64,000 nucleotides of DNA from Methylotenera_A sp049687015 (GCA_049687015.1 JBAVIP010000012.1:1-64000), one strand, 5' to 3'. Positions 41,973-50,449 are shown, numbered from the stretch's first letter. Numbers and translations are program-made. Notes: generated by a model not told the origin, from the sequence alone.

Positions 41973-42425
41973 TTAATGTGTTACGCGAGACGTATCGCCA
42001 CCTTCCACAATGCGCACTTTATCGCCTGGACGAAACTCTTCATCCGCCTCTTGTACGATTGCTATCATAGCGCCGCCATCCAGTTTTACTGTGATTTCAA
42101 TAGCATCTTTGCGTGTCACGCCTTCTTCAATTGCAGAACCTGCAATACCGCCTGCCACTGCGCCAATAACGGCGGCAACAGCGCTGCCGCGGCCATGTCC
42201 AACCGAACTGCCGGCAATACCGCCTACGGCACCACCTGCAACTGTACCTACTGGCGATTTAGTGCCTTCTAATTTAACCGAGCGTACACTTTCGACAACG
42301 CCCGTTTTAACGGTTTGTACTCTGCGGGCATCATCTCGTTTATACACGCTGCCAGAGTTAGAGCTAGCGCACGCAGCTAAAAACAATGATACAAATGCTA
42401 CTAGAAATAGTTTTGTAATTCTCAT
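41973..42425 (-). CDS. Glycine-zipper outer-membrane lipoprotein (SlyB-like)
   Basis: A 150-residue predicted lipoprotein (signal MRITKLFLVAFVSLFLAAC, lipobox LAAC). The core has the 2TM glycine zipper VGTVAGGAVGGIAGSSVGHGRGSAVAAVIGAVAGGIAGSAIEEG (about 60-105), and a C-terminal VKLDGGAMIAIVQEADEEFRPGDKVRIV domain as in SlyB/Pcp. It probably affects outer-membrane integrity. AGGAGC precedes the ATG. Confidence 0.9.
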   Translation of the reverse strand: MRITKLFLVAFVSLFLAACASSNSGSVYKRDDARRVQTVKTGVVESVRSVKLEGTKSPVGTVAGGAVGGIAGSSVGHGRGSAVAAVIGAVAGGIAGSAIEEGVTRKDAIEITVKLDGGAMIAIVQEADEEFRPGDKVRIVEGGDTSRVTH

Positions 42426-42450
42426 GAGTTGCTCCTAAATAAATAGCTTA

Positions 42451-43404
42451 CTAAGCTAGCTTTTCTTCCGCCGCCACTTGTTGGACAAGTGCGTGGCTAT
42501 AAACGTTTTCGATTTCTTCACGTGTCGGTTTGTGGTTCTGCCCACCACGGCTGGCGATTTTAATCGCACCCATGGTAGAAGCCAATCGCCCGCAGGTCGG
42601 CCAATCCCAGCCATTAGCAATGCCATAAAGCAAACCCGCACGATACGCATCACCGCAACCCGTCGGGTCGACAATCTTGCCTGCTTTAACGCATGGAACC
42701 TCAAAACGTTGACCATCCGCATAAATGTGCGAACCTTGTGCACCCAGTGTCACAATCAGTGCTTCTACTTTTGCAGCGAGTTGTTCCAGAGTCAACCCTG
42801 TTTTGTCCTGCAGCACTTGCGCCTCATAATCGTTCACAGCCAGGTAAGTCGCCATCTCGATAAAGTGTAAAAGCTCTTCGCCATTAAACATCGGCAGGCC
42901 TTGGCCAGGGTCGAACATGAATGGAATCCCGGCTTCAAAGCATTCACGCGCGTGTTGAAACATGCCGTCGCGACCATCAGGTGCGATAACCGCCAAAGTA
43001 ACATCATTCGCATTTTTTACGCTATTTTGGTGCGATTCCACCATTGCGCCGGGATGAAACGCGGTAATCTGATTGTCATCTATATCGGTAGTGATAAATG
43101 CTTGTGCGGTGAAGCTATGGTCGATTTGTTTGATATATGCCGTATTTAAGTTGTTTTGCACCAGCCAGTTAGTGTATGGCGCAAAGTCCTGGCCCACGGT
43201 TGCCATAATCAATGGCTTACCATCTAGCAACTGCAGGTTATAAGCAATATTGCCGGCAGTGCCGCCAAATTCACGGCGCATTTCAGGTACATAAAACGCT
43301 ACGCTTAAGGCGTGAATTTTATCGGGCAAGATATGATTTTTAAATTGATCCTGAAACACCATAATGGTGTCAAAAGCGAGCGAGCCGCAAATGAGAGTAT
43401 GCAT
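42451..43404 (-). CDS. PfkB-family carbohydrate/adenosine kinase
   Basis: A 317-residue ribokinase-fold kinase. N-terminal RREFGGTAGNIAYNLQLLDGKPLIMATVGQDF is the sugar or nucleoside-binding region, and VDPTGCGDAYRAGLLYGIANGW near 250-270 is the PfkB signature 2 with the catalytic Asp in GCGD. In relatives it is called adenosine kinase or PfkB kinase; the substrate cannot be read from sequence. It stands alone between the SlyB-like gene and the TetR regulator. Confidence 0.92.
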   Translation of the reverse strand: MHTLICGSLAFDTIMVFQDQFKNHILPDKIHALSVAFYVPEMRREFGGTAGNIAYNLQLLDGKPLIMATVGQDFAPYTNWLVQNNLNTAYIKQIDHSFTAQAFITTDIDDNQITAFHPGAMVESHQNSVKNANDVTLAVIAPDGRDGMFQHARECFEAGIPFMFDPGQGLPMFNGEELLHFIEMATYLAVNDYEAQVLQDKTGLTLEQLAAKVEALIVTLGAQGSHIYADGQRFEVPCVKAGKIVDPTGCGDAYRAGLLYGIANGWDWPTCGRLASTMGAIKIASRGGQNHKPTREEIENVYSHALVQQVAAEEKLA

Positions 43405-43475
43405 GTAAATATCGATTTAGATTAAAACGATATTATCTTGTAGCACAGGCAGTTAAAGCAAGCGAAGACTTAAGC

Positions 43476-43493
43476 AAACCTAAGCTTAGGTTT
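43476..43493. repeat. 18-bp perfect palindrome at the TetR gene end
   Basis: AAACCTAAGCTTAGGTTT, a perfect palindrome that covers the stop codon of the TetR gene (43486-43488). It has no spare loop, but can fold with a short internal loop. It may be a 3'-end hairpin or an operator; no T tail follows. Confidence 0.45.
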
Positions 43494-44049
43494 TAATGGC
43501 GCCATCAATGAGTATTTTGGCGGCACTTTTGGCGTATTTGATCGCGCCGGAGCCACGCTGCATCTGCTCCGCCTGCACGGCGCCTTCAAATAATAACGAG
43601 AGTTGCAAAGCAAGGCCATCGGCATCTTTAATATTTGCTTCAGTAGCAAGTTTGCCTATAAAGCGCCTAAATTCGCGCGATTGCTGCGATGAAAGTTGAT
43701 GGATTGGATTTTCTTCATTAGGAAACTCAGCTGAAGCTTTGATAAAAGCTACACCAATGAATTCTGGAGAGTTTATCCATTCTTCAATGTAATCAAATAA
43801 TTGTTGAATTTTATCGCTGGGTTTTTTGCTGCTTGAATTTAGTTTTTCATTTAGCCAATCCTCAAAATCTTGCTGGCTTTTTTGTAATACTTCTAAAATT
43901 AACGCTTCTTTGGTACGGAAATATTTGTACAGCGTCATTTTAGTGGTGCCTGCAACCGCAACAATATTATCTACGCCAGTCGAGTTAATGCCCTGTGTTT
44001 GAAACAGGCCGGTAGCAGTGCTGAGTATTTTTTCGCGTAGTAATGACAT
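43486..44049 (-). CDS. TetR/AcrR-family transcriptional regulator
   Basis: A 187-residue repressor. The N-terminal helix-turn-helix lies at about 22-46 (STGVDNIVAVAGTTKMTLYKYFRTKEALILEVL). The C-terminal effector-binding domain (70-187) ends with QAEQMQRGSGAIKYAKSAAKILIDG. Its start codon lies only seven bases past a -10 box, so the mRNA may be leaderless. A palindrome covers the promoter and suggests self-repression. The neighbouring gene on the same strand carries a related effector-like domain. Confidence 0.93.
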   Translation of the reverse strand: MSLLREKILSTATGLFQTQGINSTGVDNIVAVAGTTKMTLYKYFRTKEALILEVLQKSQQDFEDWLNEKLNSSSKKPSDKIQQLFDYIEEWINSPEFIGVAFIKASAEFPNEENPIHQLSSQQSREFRRFIGKLATEANIKDADGLALQLSLLFEGAVQAEQMQRGSGAIKYAKSAAKILIDGAIKT

Positions 44050-44055
44050 GAGTGA

Positions 44056-44085
44056 ATTATACTAGACAGTATAGTGTGTCGGCAA
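44056..44085 (-). promoter_or_regulatory. TetR promoter with overlapping palindromic operator
   Basis: On the minus strand TTGCCG (44085-44080), 18 bases, TATAAT (44061-44056). A palindrome TATACT-AGAC-AGTATA (44058-44073) overlaps the -10 and the end of the spacer. The expected start site falls on the ATG, so a leaderless message is likely. Confidence 0.6.
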
Positions 44086-44114
44086 GAGTAATGAATATCT
44101 AGAGTAATGAATAT
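44085..44114. repeat. 14-bp direct repeat between the two genes
   Basis: AGAGTAATGAATAT occurs at 44085-44098 and again at 44101-44114, a 16-base period. It is a short duplication in the TetR upstream region, with the second copy reaching the stop of the membrane-protein gene. Confidence 0.7.
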
Positions 44115-44879
44115 TTAGCCGGCAGAGTTAGCCATCAATATGGGTGTGTAGTTGCATTGTATTTTTTTTATTAACTCAAATGCTAGTTTTTGCTCGCGCG
44201 GGTCTGTAGAAATCTGTCCATTCACCACAATATCAAGATAAACGCCTTTAAGGCTATCTGGCAGCTGTAAGGCTTCTGGAAAGTGGCAAGAGCCGTGACG
44301 CATAAGCTCAATTTGCGCAATTAAAGCAGCTGTTTGTTCTGGGCTGGCAGTGAGTTCGGAAGCAGCTGCAGGCGTTACAACTGCTTGCATCAACGGTTGC
44401 GAGTGCGCAATTTGTTTTTCTTTATCTGCCTGATTTAAATTAAACACGAACAACGAGCCTGCGACGATAAAAGCCGCTAAAAAGCTGGCAGCGATTGCAT
44501 AAGCCGGTGGTTTTGTAATATGAAACTCTTTTTTGGTTTGAGCGGAAATCAAGGCGCTAGCGGCATTTTTAGCATGACGCATGCTCTTATGGTTATTGGC
44601 CTGCAGCTTTTCTTGTGCTGCGGCAACGGCCATAAAGTAGAGCTGGTTTGCCAGCATTTCTGGCATGGCTGCACCTGCTTTAGCGGCTTCAGTGGTTAAA
44701 AAATCTCGTAGTAAGGGTGCCGGTGTGTTTGCGGAAAATTCATTCTGCACTTGCTCCCGGACGCTAGGCGCTTCCAGCCAGTCTTCCAGAATATCAAACA
44801 GGTTCAGCAAGCGTCCATGCGGTACCTGGCTTGATTTCTCAAGCATCCTGATTAGCCAGTCCGAATTTAGAATGCTCAT
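44115..44879 (-). CDS. Membrane protein with TetR-effector-like cytoplasmic domain
   Basis: A 254-residue protein of no known family. Residues 23-113 resemble the effector domain of the adjacent TetR regulator: LLNLFDILEDWLEAP aligns with IQQLFDYIEEWINSP, and LRDFLTTEAAKAGAAMPEML...SMRHAKNAASALISAQ aligns with FRRFIGKLATEANIKDADGL...AIKYAKSAAKILIDGA. The HTH is missing. A TM helix follows (about 126-148), then a periplasmic tail with two cysteines (SCHFPEALQLPD, KIQCNYTPIL). It precedes the regulator on the same strand. I infer a sensor or anti-regulator; the role is unknown. Confidence 0.7.
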   Translation of the reverse strand: MSILNSDWLIRMLEKSSQVPHGRLLNLFDILEDWLEAPSVREQVQNEFSANTPAPLLRDFLTTEAAKAGAAMPEMLANQLYFMAVAAAQEKLQANNHKSMRHAKNAASALISAQTKKEFHITKPPAYAIAASFLAAFIVAGSLFVFNLNQADKEKQIAHSQPLMQAVVTPAAASELTASPEQTAALIAQIELMRHGSCHFPEALQLPDSLKGVYLDIVVNGQISTDPREQKLAFELIKKIQCNYTPILMANSAG

Positions 44880-44884
44880 ATTTG

Positions 44885-45295
44885 TTAAAATGGTTTAACC
44901 ACAACTAAAATAACTACTGCAAACAATATTAGCACAGGAATCTCATTAAACCAGCGGTACCAGACGTGGCTGCGAGTATTGTTGCCAGCTTTAAAATCGC
45001 GCATTAATTTGCCACAATACAAGTGATAGGCAACCAAGCCAGCAACCAATATCAGCTTGGCCTGCAGCCATGCCCCCGTAATGCCGAAACCAAGCCATAA
45101 CCATAAACCAAACACAATGGCCAGAATGGCTAACGGCATCATGAAACGATAGAGTTTGTGTTCCATCATGGTTAAGCGTTCAAGCGTGGCTTTATCTTTG
45201 ACCATGGCATGATTGACAAAAAGTCTGGGTAAATAAAACAGGCCCGCAAACCAGCTGGTGACGAAAATGATGTGAAAAGCTCTTACCCACAGCAT
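44885..45295 (-). CDS. hemJ: Protoporphyrinogen oxidase HemJ
   Basis: A 136-residue four-helix membrane protein of the HemJ/CopD-like family, which oxidises protoporphyrinogen IX in heme synthesis. Typical are MLWVRAFHIIFVTSWFAGLFYLPRLFVNHA with the conserved His at 8, LYRFMMPLAILAIVFGLWLW, the Lys in GAWLQAKLILVAGLVAYHLYCG and FNEIPVLILFAVVILVVVKPF. It shares one base with the TlpA-like gene and so is cotranscribed. Heme made here would feed the oxidase cluster. Confidence 0.92.
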   Translation of the reverse strand: MLWVRAFHIIFVTSWFAGLFYLPRLFVNHAMVKDKATLERLTMMEHKLYRFMMPLAILAIVFGLWLWLGFGITGAWLQAKLILVAGLVAYHLYCGKLMRDFKAGNNTRSHVWYRWFNEIPVLILFAVVILVVVKPF

Positions 45296-45789
45296 CAGCT
45301 TAGCTCTTTGCTTAATAACTGGTTTAAACTGGCAAAGTCTAATGCGCCAATCGTAAACTGCAGGCGCTTGCCTTGTTTGTCAAAAATATAAGCCGTGGGT
45401 GTTAGATTTACACCGCCAAATTTATTTGTAATTTCGCTGAAGCCATCGTGCATCACGGGGAAGGGCAGTGCCTTTTGTGTGGCGTAATTAAGCACTTGTG
45501 CTGGCGGGTCATCTGGCATGGCCACCGCAATCACCTCAAAGCCTTTGCTTTTGTAAGCGTTGTACGTGTTAACTAAACTTGGCATTTCTTTAACGCAGAC
45601 GCCGCAATCTGTCGACCAGAAATTTACTAGAACCACTTTGCCTTTTAAATCGGCCATATTGATTTTTTTACCTTCAATGGTGGTGAAGGTGACATTGGGC
45701 GCTTGCTGGTTTCTGGTTAAATTAAATACCAAAAAAGTCAGCAAGGCCAAAATGGCAAATGGAAGGATCAATTTTTTTAACATGGACAT
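45295..45789 (-). CDS. TlpA/ResA-like thioredoxin
   Basis: A 164-residue membrane-anchored periplasmic thiol-disulfide oxidoreductase. An N-terminal TM segment (about 5-22) is followed by TTIEGKKINMADLKGKVVLVNFWSTDCGVCVKEMPSLV with the CGVC redox pair (about 59-62), then AVAMPDDPPAQVLNYA and GVNLTPTAYIFDKQGKRL (cis-Pro). Such proteins reduce apocytochrome c or oxidase copper sites. ATG alternatives two codons apart are both possible. Confidence 0.92.
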   Translation of the reverse strand: MSMLKKLILPFAILALLTFLVFNLTRNQQAPNVTFTTIEGKKINMADLKGKVVLVNFWSTDCGVCVKEMPSLVNTYNAYKSKGFEVIAVAMPDDPPAQVLNYATQKALPFPVMHDGFSEITNKFGGVNLTPTAYIFDKQGKRLQFTIGALDFASLNQLLSKELS

Positions 45790-45868
45790 GCGCTGATTTT
45801 AACGCTTTTTGCAGCAAAATGGTGCGTAATAACCACTGTGAGTTTGCAGTTATTTCGCGGCTTACAGC

Positions 45869-45878
45869 ATGATATAAT
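45869..45878 (+). promoter_or_regulatory. Extended -10 promoter element
   Basis: TG-A-TATAAT (45870-45878) upstream of the large oxidoreductase gene, a TGn extended -10. No good -35 is seen, as is usual for this class. Confidence 0.5.
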
Positions 45879-45913
45879 CCGCCTTTAATTTGCCACGAGT
45901 ATGATCACATTTA

Positions 45914-48900
45914 ATGAACGCACCTATTCCTGCCGAAATTCTTCAAGCTGAACCAATTCCAGCGACCCGCTTACGCGAAATTCCTTACAACTACACGTCG
46001 TTTTCAGACCGCGAAATCGTCATCCGGTTTTTGGGTGAAGAGATCTGGGATATTTTGAATGAGCTGCGTGGCGAGCGCAAAACTGGCCGCAGTGCGCGCA
46101 TGCTGTTCGAGGTATTGGGCGATTTATGGGTGGTTTCACGCAATCCTTACTTGCAGGATGACTTACTGGATAACCCCAAACGCCGCAAAGCCTTGATTGA
46201 TGCGCTGCATCATCGGATTCATGCGATAGATGAGCGTGGCAGTGATAATGAAAAGGTCAATAAATTAGTTTCGGCTTGTAAGATAGCGGTAGAAAAATTT
46301 GCCGAAGATTTTCGTCAAACTTACGATTTACGCAAAAAAGCCTTAAGCAAACTCAGCAAAATCACCCGCAAGGATAACGTGCAGTTCGATGGCTTGGCGC
46401 GTGTTTCGCACGTGACTGATGCGACCGACTGGCGCGTTGAATATCCGTTTGTGGTGCTGAACCCGGATACGGAAATTGAAATTGCCGCGCTGGTGAAAGC
46501 CTGTATTGAGCTAGGGTTAACCGTGATTCCACGCGGAGGCGGCACTGGTTATACTGGCGGCGCAATTCCGCTTACGCCAATGTCGGCGGTGATTAATACC
46601 GAGAAATTAGATCAACACACTGGCGTGCAAATGCGCACTTTGCCTGGTGTGGCGCGCCAGGTGGCAACCATTGAATGCGGTGCTGGCGTGGTGACGCGTC
46701 GTGCCATGGAAGCCGCCAGTGATGCAGGACTGGAATTCGCCTGCGATCCGACTTCGGCCGATGCGTGCTGTATCGGCGGTAACGTGGCGATGAATGCTGG
46801 CGGCAAAAAAGCCGTGCTGTGGGGTACGGCTCTAGATAACTTGGCCTCGTGGCGCATGGTAACGCCTGATGCCGAGTGGCTTGAGGTGGAACGTCTGGAT
46901 CATAACCTAGGCAAAATTCATGATATCGAAACCGCACGCTTCAAAATAAGCCGCTATGACATAAACATGAAAACGCTATTGGGAGAGCCGGAAATCCTGG
47001 AAATTTCAGGCCCCAGTTTCCGCAAAGTGGGCTTGGGTAAAGACGTGACCGATAAATTCCTGAGCGGCCTGCCCGGCATTCAAAAAGAGGGCTGCGATGG
47101 CCTGATTACAAGTGCCACCTTCATTCTGCACCGCATGCCCAAGCATGTGCGCACCATTGCACTGGAATTTTTCGGCAATGTTTCAAACGCCGTGCCTGCG
47201 ATTGTCGAGATTAAAGATTATCTCGACGCTACCGCCAAAAAAGATCCCGCCGTTATTATGGCTGGCTTGGAGCACATGGATGAGCGTTACATCAAGGCCG
47301 TGGGTTACGCCACCAAAGCGGCGCGCCAGCAGCGCCCGAAAATGGTGTTGATTGCTGACATCGCTTCCGATGACGAGAATGCGGTGGGCGAAGTGGCCTC
47401 TGCCATGGTGCGCATGTGTAATGCGCGAGATGGCGAAGGCTTTATTGCGGTTTCCGGCGAAGCGCGCAAAAAATTCTGGCTCGATCGTGCACGTACCGCC
47501 GCCATCGCCAAGCATACCAATGCCTTCAAGATTAACGAAGATGTGGTGATTCCGCTGCCGAGACTGGGTGATTATTCAGATGGCATCGAGCGTATTAACA
47601 TCGAGCTTTCTATCAACAACAAGCTTAAGTTATTAGATGCGCTGGAAGCCTTTATGCAAGGCGAATTGCCGCTGCAGGCCGATGAAGATGGCAATGGCGA
47701 TGTGCAAATGGTGCACGAGAAACAAGCCATGACTTTACAACTGCTACACAATTTGCGCAGCCGTTGGAGCTTGATCTTGAATAGTCTGGATGCGCCTGTT
47801 ACAGCGCTAGGCGGGCTCGGTGAGCCGTATAAAAAATACGAAAACGTATTCCGCGCGGTGCAGTCTTATGATTTACGTATCTCCTGGAGGCGCGAACTGA
47901 AACGCCCGATGGAGGAGATTTTTGCCGGTCGCGAATATCAGAAAATCCTCAACCGCTGCGATGAGATTCACAAGAGCGTGCTGAAAAGTCGCGTATTTAT
48001 TGCCTTGCACATGCATGCGGGTGACGGCAACGTGCATACCAACATTCCGGTCAATTCAGATGATTACGGCATGATGCAGGATGCGCATACCGCCGTGGCG
48101 CGTGTGATGGCGCTGGCAAAAGACTTAAACGGTGTGATTTCGGGTGAACACGGCATTGGTATCACCAAAATGGAGTTTTTGGATCAATCCACGATTGATG
48201 CTTTCACTAGCTACAAAAATAAAGTCGACCCGAATGGCCACTTCAACAAAGGCAAGCTGCTGGCAGGTTCTGGGCTGGAAAATGCCTATACGCCAAGCTT
48301 TGGCTTGCTGGAGCAAGAGTCTATCATCATGGAGCAATCAGCCATTGGCGAGATTGCAGATGACATCAGTGATTGCTTGCGTTGCGGTAAGTGTAAGCCT
48401 GTGTGCAGCACCCACGTGCCGCGCGCCAATTTGCTATATAGTCCGCGCAATAAGATTTTGGCGACTTCGCTGCTGATAGAAGCTTTCTTGTACGAGGAGC
48501 AAACGCGGCGCGGTATTTCACTCAAACATTTTGATGAATTCAATGATGTGGCGGATCACTGCACCATATGCCACCGCTGCGAAAAACCTTGTCCAGTCGA
48601 TATTGATTTTGGTGACGTATCGATAAAAATGCGCAATTTCTTGCGTGAACAAGGCAAAAAGAAATTTAACCCGGGGACGGCGGCAGGTATGTTGTTCTTA
48701 AACGCCAAAGACCCGGCCACGATCAAGTTTTTACGTACCACCATGATAGGCTGGGGCTACAAGGCGCAGAATATCGCACACACACTGGCAAAACGGTTTG
48801 GTCTGCTGCGCGACAAAAAACGACCGCCCGCCACAGTAGGAAAAGCGGATATCAAGGCGCAGGTGATTCATTTTATCAATCGACCGATGCCAAGAAAAAT

Positions 48901-49783
48901 GCAGTCTAAAACCTCGCGTGCCATGCTGGGTGTGGAAGATAACAGCATGATTCCCGTTATCCGTAACCCGAAAAAAGTCACAGAGGATTCTGAAGCCGTG
49001 TTCTATTTCCCAGGCTGCGGCTCAGAGCGCCTGTTCTCGAATGTGGGTTTGGCCACGCAGGCCATGCTATATGAAGTGGGCGCGATTACCGTGCTACCGC
49101 CCGGTTATTTATGCTGCGGCTACCCGCAAACCTCCGCTGGCAATCACGATAAAGGCCAGGAAATCACGGCGGATAACCGCGTGCTGTTCCACCGTGTCGC
49201 CAACACGCTCAATTACCTCGACATTAAAACGGTGATTGTGTCCTGCGGCACCTGTATGGATCAACTTCAGAAATACGAGTTTGAAAAAATCTTCCCAGGT
49301 TGCAGGCTGTTGGATATTCACGAATATCTGATGGAAAAAGACATGCGCCTGCAAGGTGTGACGGGTACGCGCTACATGTACCACGACCCATGCCATACGC
49401 CGATGAAAACTTATGCGCCGCTTAAAGTGACTAACGCGCTGATGGGGCAGGATGTACAACTGAATGACCGCTGCTGTGGTGAAAGTGGTACATTCGCCGC
49501 CGCCCGCCCGGACATTGCTACGCAGGTGAAATTCCGCAAGCAGGAAGAGCTTGCAAAAGGCATGGAGAAAATGGGTTTAACAGTGGGGAATCCTGAAGAG
49601 AAGGTAAAAATTCTTACCAGCTGCCCAAGCTGTTTGCAAGGCTTGGCGCGCTATGGCGATGATACCGGCATTGAAGCGGATTATATTGTGGTAGAAATGG
49701 CGAAGCATATTCTGGGCGAGAACTGGATGCAGGAATATGTGGAGAAGGCGAATAATGGCGGGATTGAGAAGGTGTTGCTGTAA
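45914..49783 (+). CDS. Giant FAD/Fe-S D-2-hydroxyacid dehydrogenase (DUF3683 family)
   Basis: A 1289-residue fusion. Order: DUF3683-like N-terminus (1-180); FAD-binding domain (IPRGGGTGYTGGAIPLTP, about 205; CDPTSADACCIGGNVAMNAGG); C-terminal FAD-oxidase part (HMHAGDGNVHTNIPVN and GVISGEHGIGITKMEF, about 700-755); two 4Fe-4S motifs (CLRCGKCKPVC about 820, CTICHRCEKPCP about 882); two CCG domains (FPGCGSERL about 1033, LCCGYP; YHDPCHTPM, DRCCGESGTF). It is like GlcD joined to GlcF and likely oxidises D-lactate or a related 2-hydroxyacid into the quinone pool. It is conserved in betaproteobacteria. Confidence 0.93.
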   Translation: MNAPIPAEILQAEPIPATRLREIPYNYTSFSDREIVIRFLGEEIWDILNELRGERKTGRSARMLFEVLGDLWVVSRNPYLQDDLLDNPKRRKALIDALHHRIHAIDERGSDNEKVNKLVSACKIAVEKFAEDFRQTYDLRKKALSKLSKITRKDNVQFDGLARVSHVTDATDWRVEYPFVVLNPDTEIEIAALVKACIELGLTVIPRGGGTGYTGGAIPLTPMSAVINTEKLDQHTGVQMRTLPGVARQVATIECGAGVVTRRAMEAASDAGLEFACDPTSADACCIGGNVAMNAGGKKAVLWGTALDNLASWRMVTPDAEWLEVERLDHNLGKIHDIETARFKISRYDINMKTLLGEPEILEISGPSFRKVGLGKDVTDKFLSGLPGIQKEGCDGLITSATFILHRMPKHVRTIALEFFGNVSNAVPAIVEIKDYLDATAKKDPAVIMAGLEHMDERYIKAVGYATKAARQQRPKMVLIADIASDDENAVGEVASAMVRMCNARDGEGFIAVSGEARKKFWLDRARTAAIAKHTNAFKINEDVVIPLPRLGDYSDGIERINIELSINNKLKLLDALEAFMQGELPLQADEDGNGDVQMVHEKQAMTLQLLHNLRSRWSLILNSLDAPVTALGGLGEPYKKYENVFRAVQSYDLRISWRRELKRPMEEIFAGREYQKILNRCDEIHKSVLKSRVFIALHMHAGDGNVHTNIPVNSDDYGMMQDAHTAVARVMALAKDLNGVISGEHGIGITKMEFLDQSTIDAFTSYKNKVDPNGHFNKGKLLAGSGLENAYTPSFGLLEQESIIMEQSAIGEIADDISDCLRCGKCKPVCSTHVPRANLLYSPRNKILATSLLIEAFLYEEQTRRGISLKHFDEFNDVADHCTICHRCEKPCPVDIDFGDVSIKMRNFLREQGKKKFNPGTAAGMLFLNAKDPATIKFLRTTMIGWGYKAQNIAHTLAKRFGLLRDKKRPPATVGKADIKAQVIHFINRPMPRKMQSKTSRAMLGVEDNSMIPVIRNPKKVTEDSEAVFYFPGCGSERLFSNVGLATQAMLYEVGAITVLPPGYLCCGYPQTSAGNHDKGQEITADNRVLFHRVANTLNYLDIKTVIVSCGTCMDQLQKYEFEKIFPGCRLLDIHEYLMEKDMRLQGVTGTRYMYHDPCHTPMKTYAPLKVTNALMGQDVQLNDRCCGESGTFAAARPDIATQVKFRKQEELAKGMEKMGLTVGNPEEKVKILTSCPSCLQGLARYGDDTGIEADYIVVEMAKHILGENWMQEYVEKANNGGIEKVLL

Positions 49784-49788
49784 ATTTT

Positions 49789-50229
49789 ATGGATCAAAAT
49801 CAGCAGTATATTGAGGTTATAAAGTTAATTGGATTATTCCAAGGGTTGGAAACTTCTCTAAAGTTCTATATAGGCGCGAATTACCACTATATAAGCGAGA
49901 AAGTAGGAAAAGAAATTGTCTTTAAGTATTCATTCGATGACTTAGATAACGCTTCATTGGAAAGACTTTTAACGATTTTTGCTAAGTTTAATGACAATTC
50001 AGAACTGCAGAAAAGATTAAAGGTTCTCAAAGAGTGGAGAAATCTTGTAGCTCACAAGTCGTTATTACTAACCTCCATGTCTATGCCCAAAGAGCTTAAA
50101 GCTTATGCATTGGGCTATGAAGATAATCCAATTAATTTTCTTGAGCTTAATCAAGAGCTTCTGGAGTGTATCCAATTATTAGTTTCTGAAATGCAAAGTT
50201 TGAATGGCCTATTAACCAAGCCACCATAG
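49789..50229 (+). CDS. Small helical protein with HEPN-like motif
   Basis: A 146-residue protein not placed in a named family by me. It is helical and Leu/Glu/Lys-rich. WRNLVAHKSLL (about 84-94) contains an R-x4-H motif as in HEPN ribonuclease or toxin domains. Codon use and AT content differ from the GC-richer gene before it, and it begins five bases after that stop, so it is likely read-through or coupled. A downstream hairpin-rich stretch follows. No nucleotidyltransferase partner is present, so a classical HEPN/MNT toxin pair is not seen. Confidence 0.65.
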   Translation: MDQNQQYIEVIKLIGLFQGLETSLKFYIGANYHYISEKVGKEIVFKYSFDDLDNASLERLLTIFAKFNDNSELQKRLKVLKEWRNLVAHKSLLLTSMSMPKELKAYALGYEDNPINFLELNQELLECIQLLVSEMQSLNGLLTKPP

Positions 50230-50449
50230 GAATCAATAACTGAAAGGCATTGCGCCGTATGTGCCGTTTCTTTTCGTCTCTCGGCGAGCCACTTTGCTTT
50301 TGCTTGCTCAAAAGAAAGTAACTAGCTGTCGGGCTACCCCCGACTTGTTACTTAACTAACTGGATTCTCACATCTGCGGGAATGACAAACCAGCCTTTAG
50401 GCCACTTATGGGGCTAAAGGCTATGCTCAAGCAGAATGTTGGGAACTGG
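50230..50449. repeat. Hairpin-rich intergenic repeat-like stretch
   Basis: No gene. It holds two large inverted repeats. The first pairs AAGTAAC (50316-50322) and GTCGGG (50328-50333) with CCCGAC (50339-50344) and GTTACTT (50347-50353). The second pairs AGCCTTTAG (50392-50400) with CTAAAGGCT (50414-50422). The CTCAAAAGAAAGTAAC and GCGGGAATGAC pieces look like those in interspersed proteobacterial repeats. Copy number elsewhere is unknown. Confidence 0.5.
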
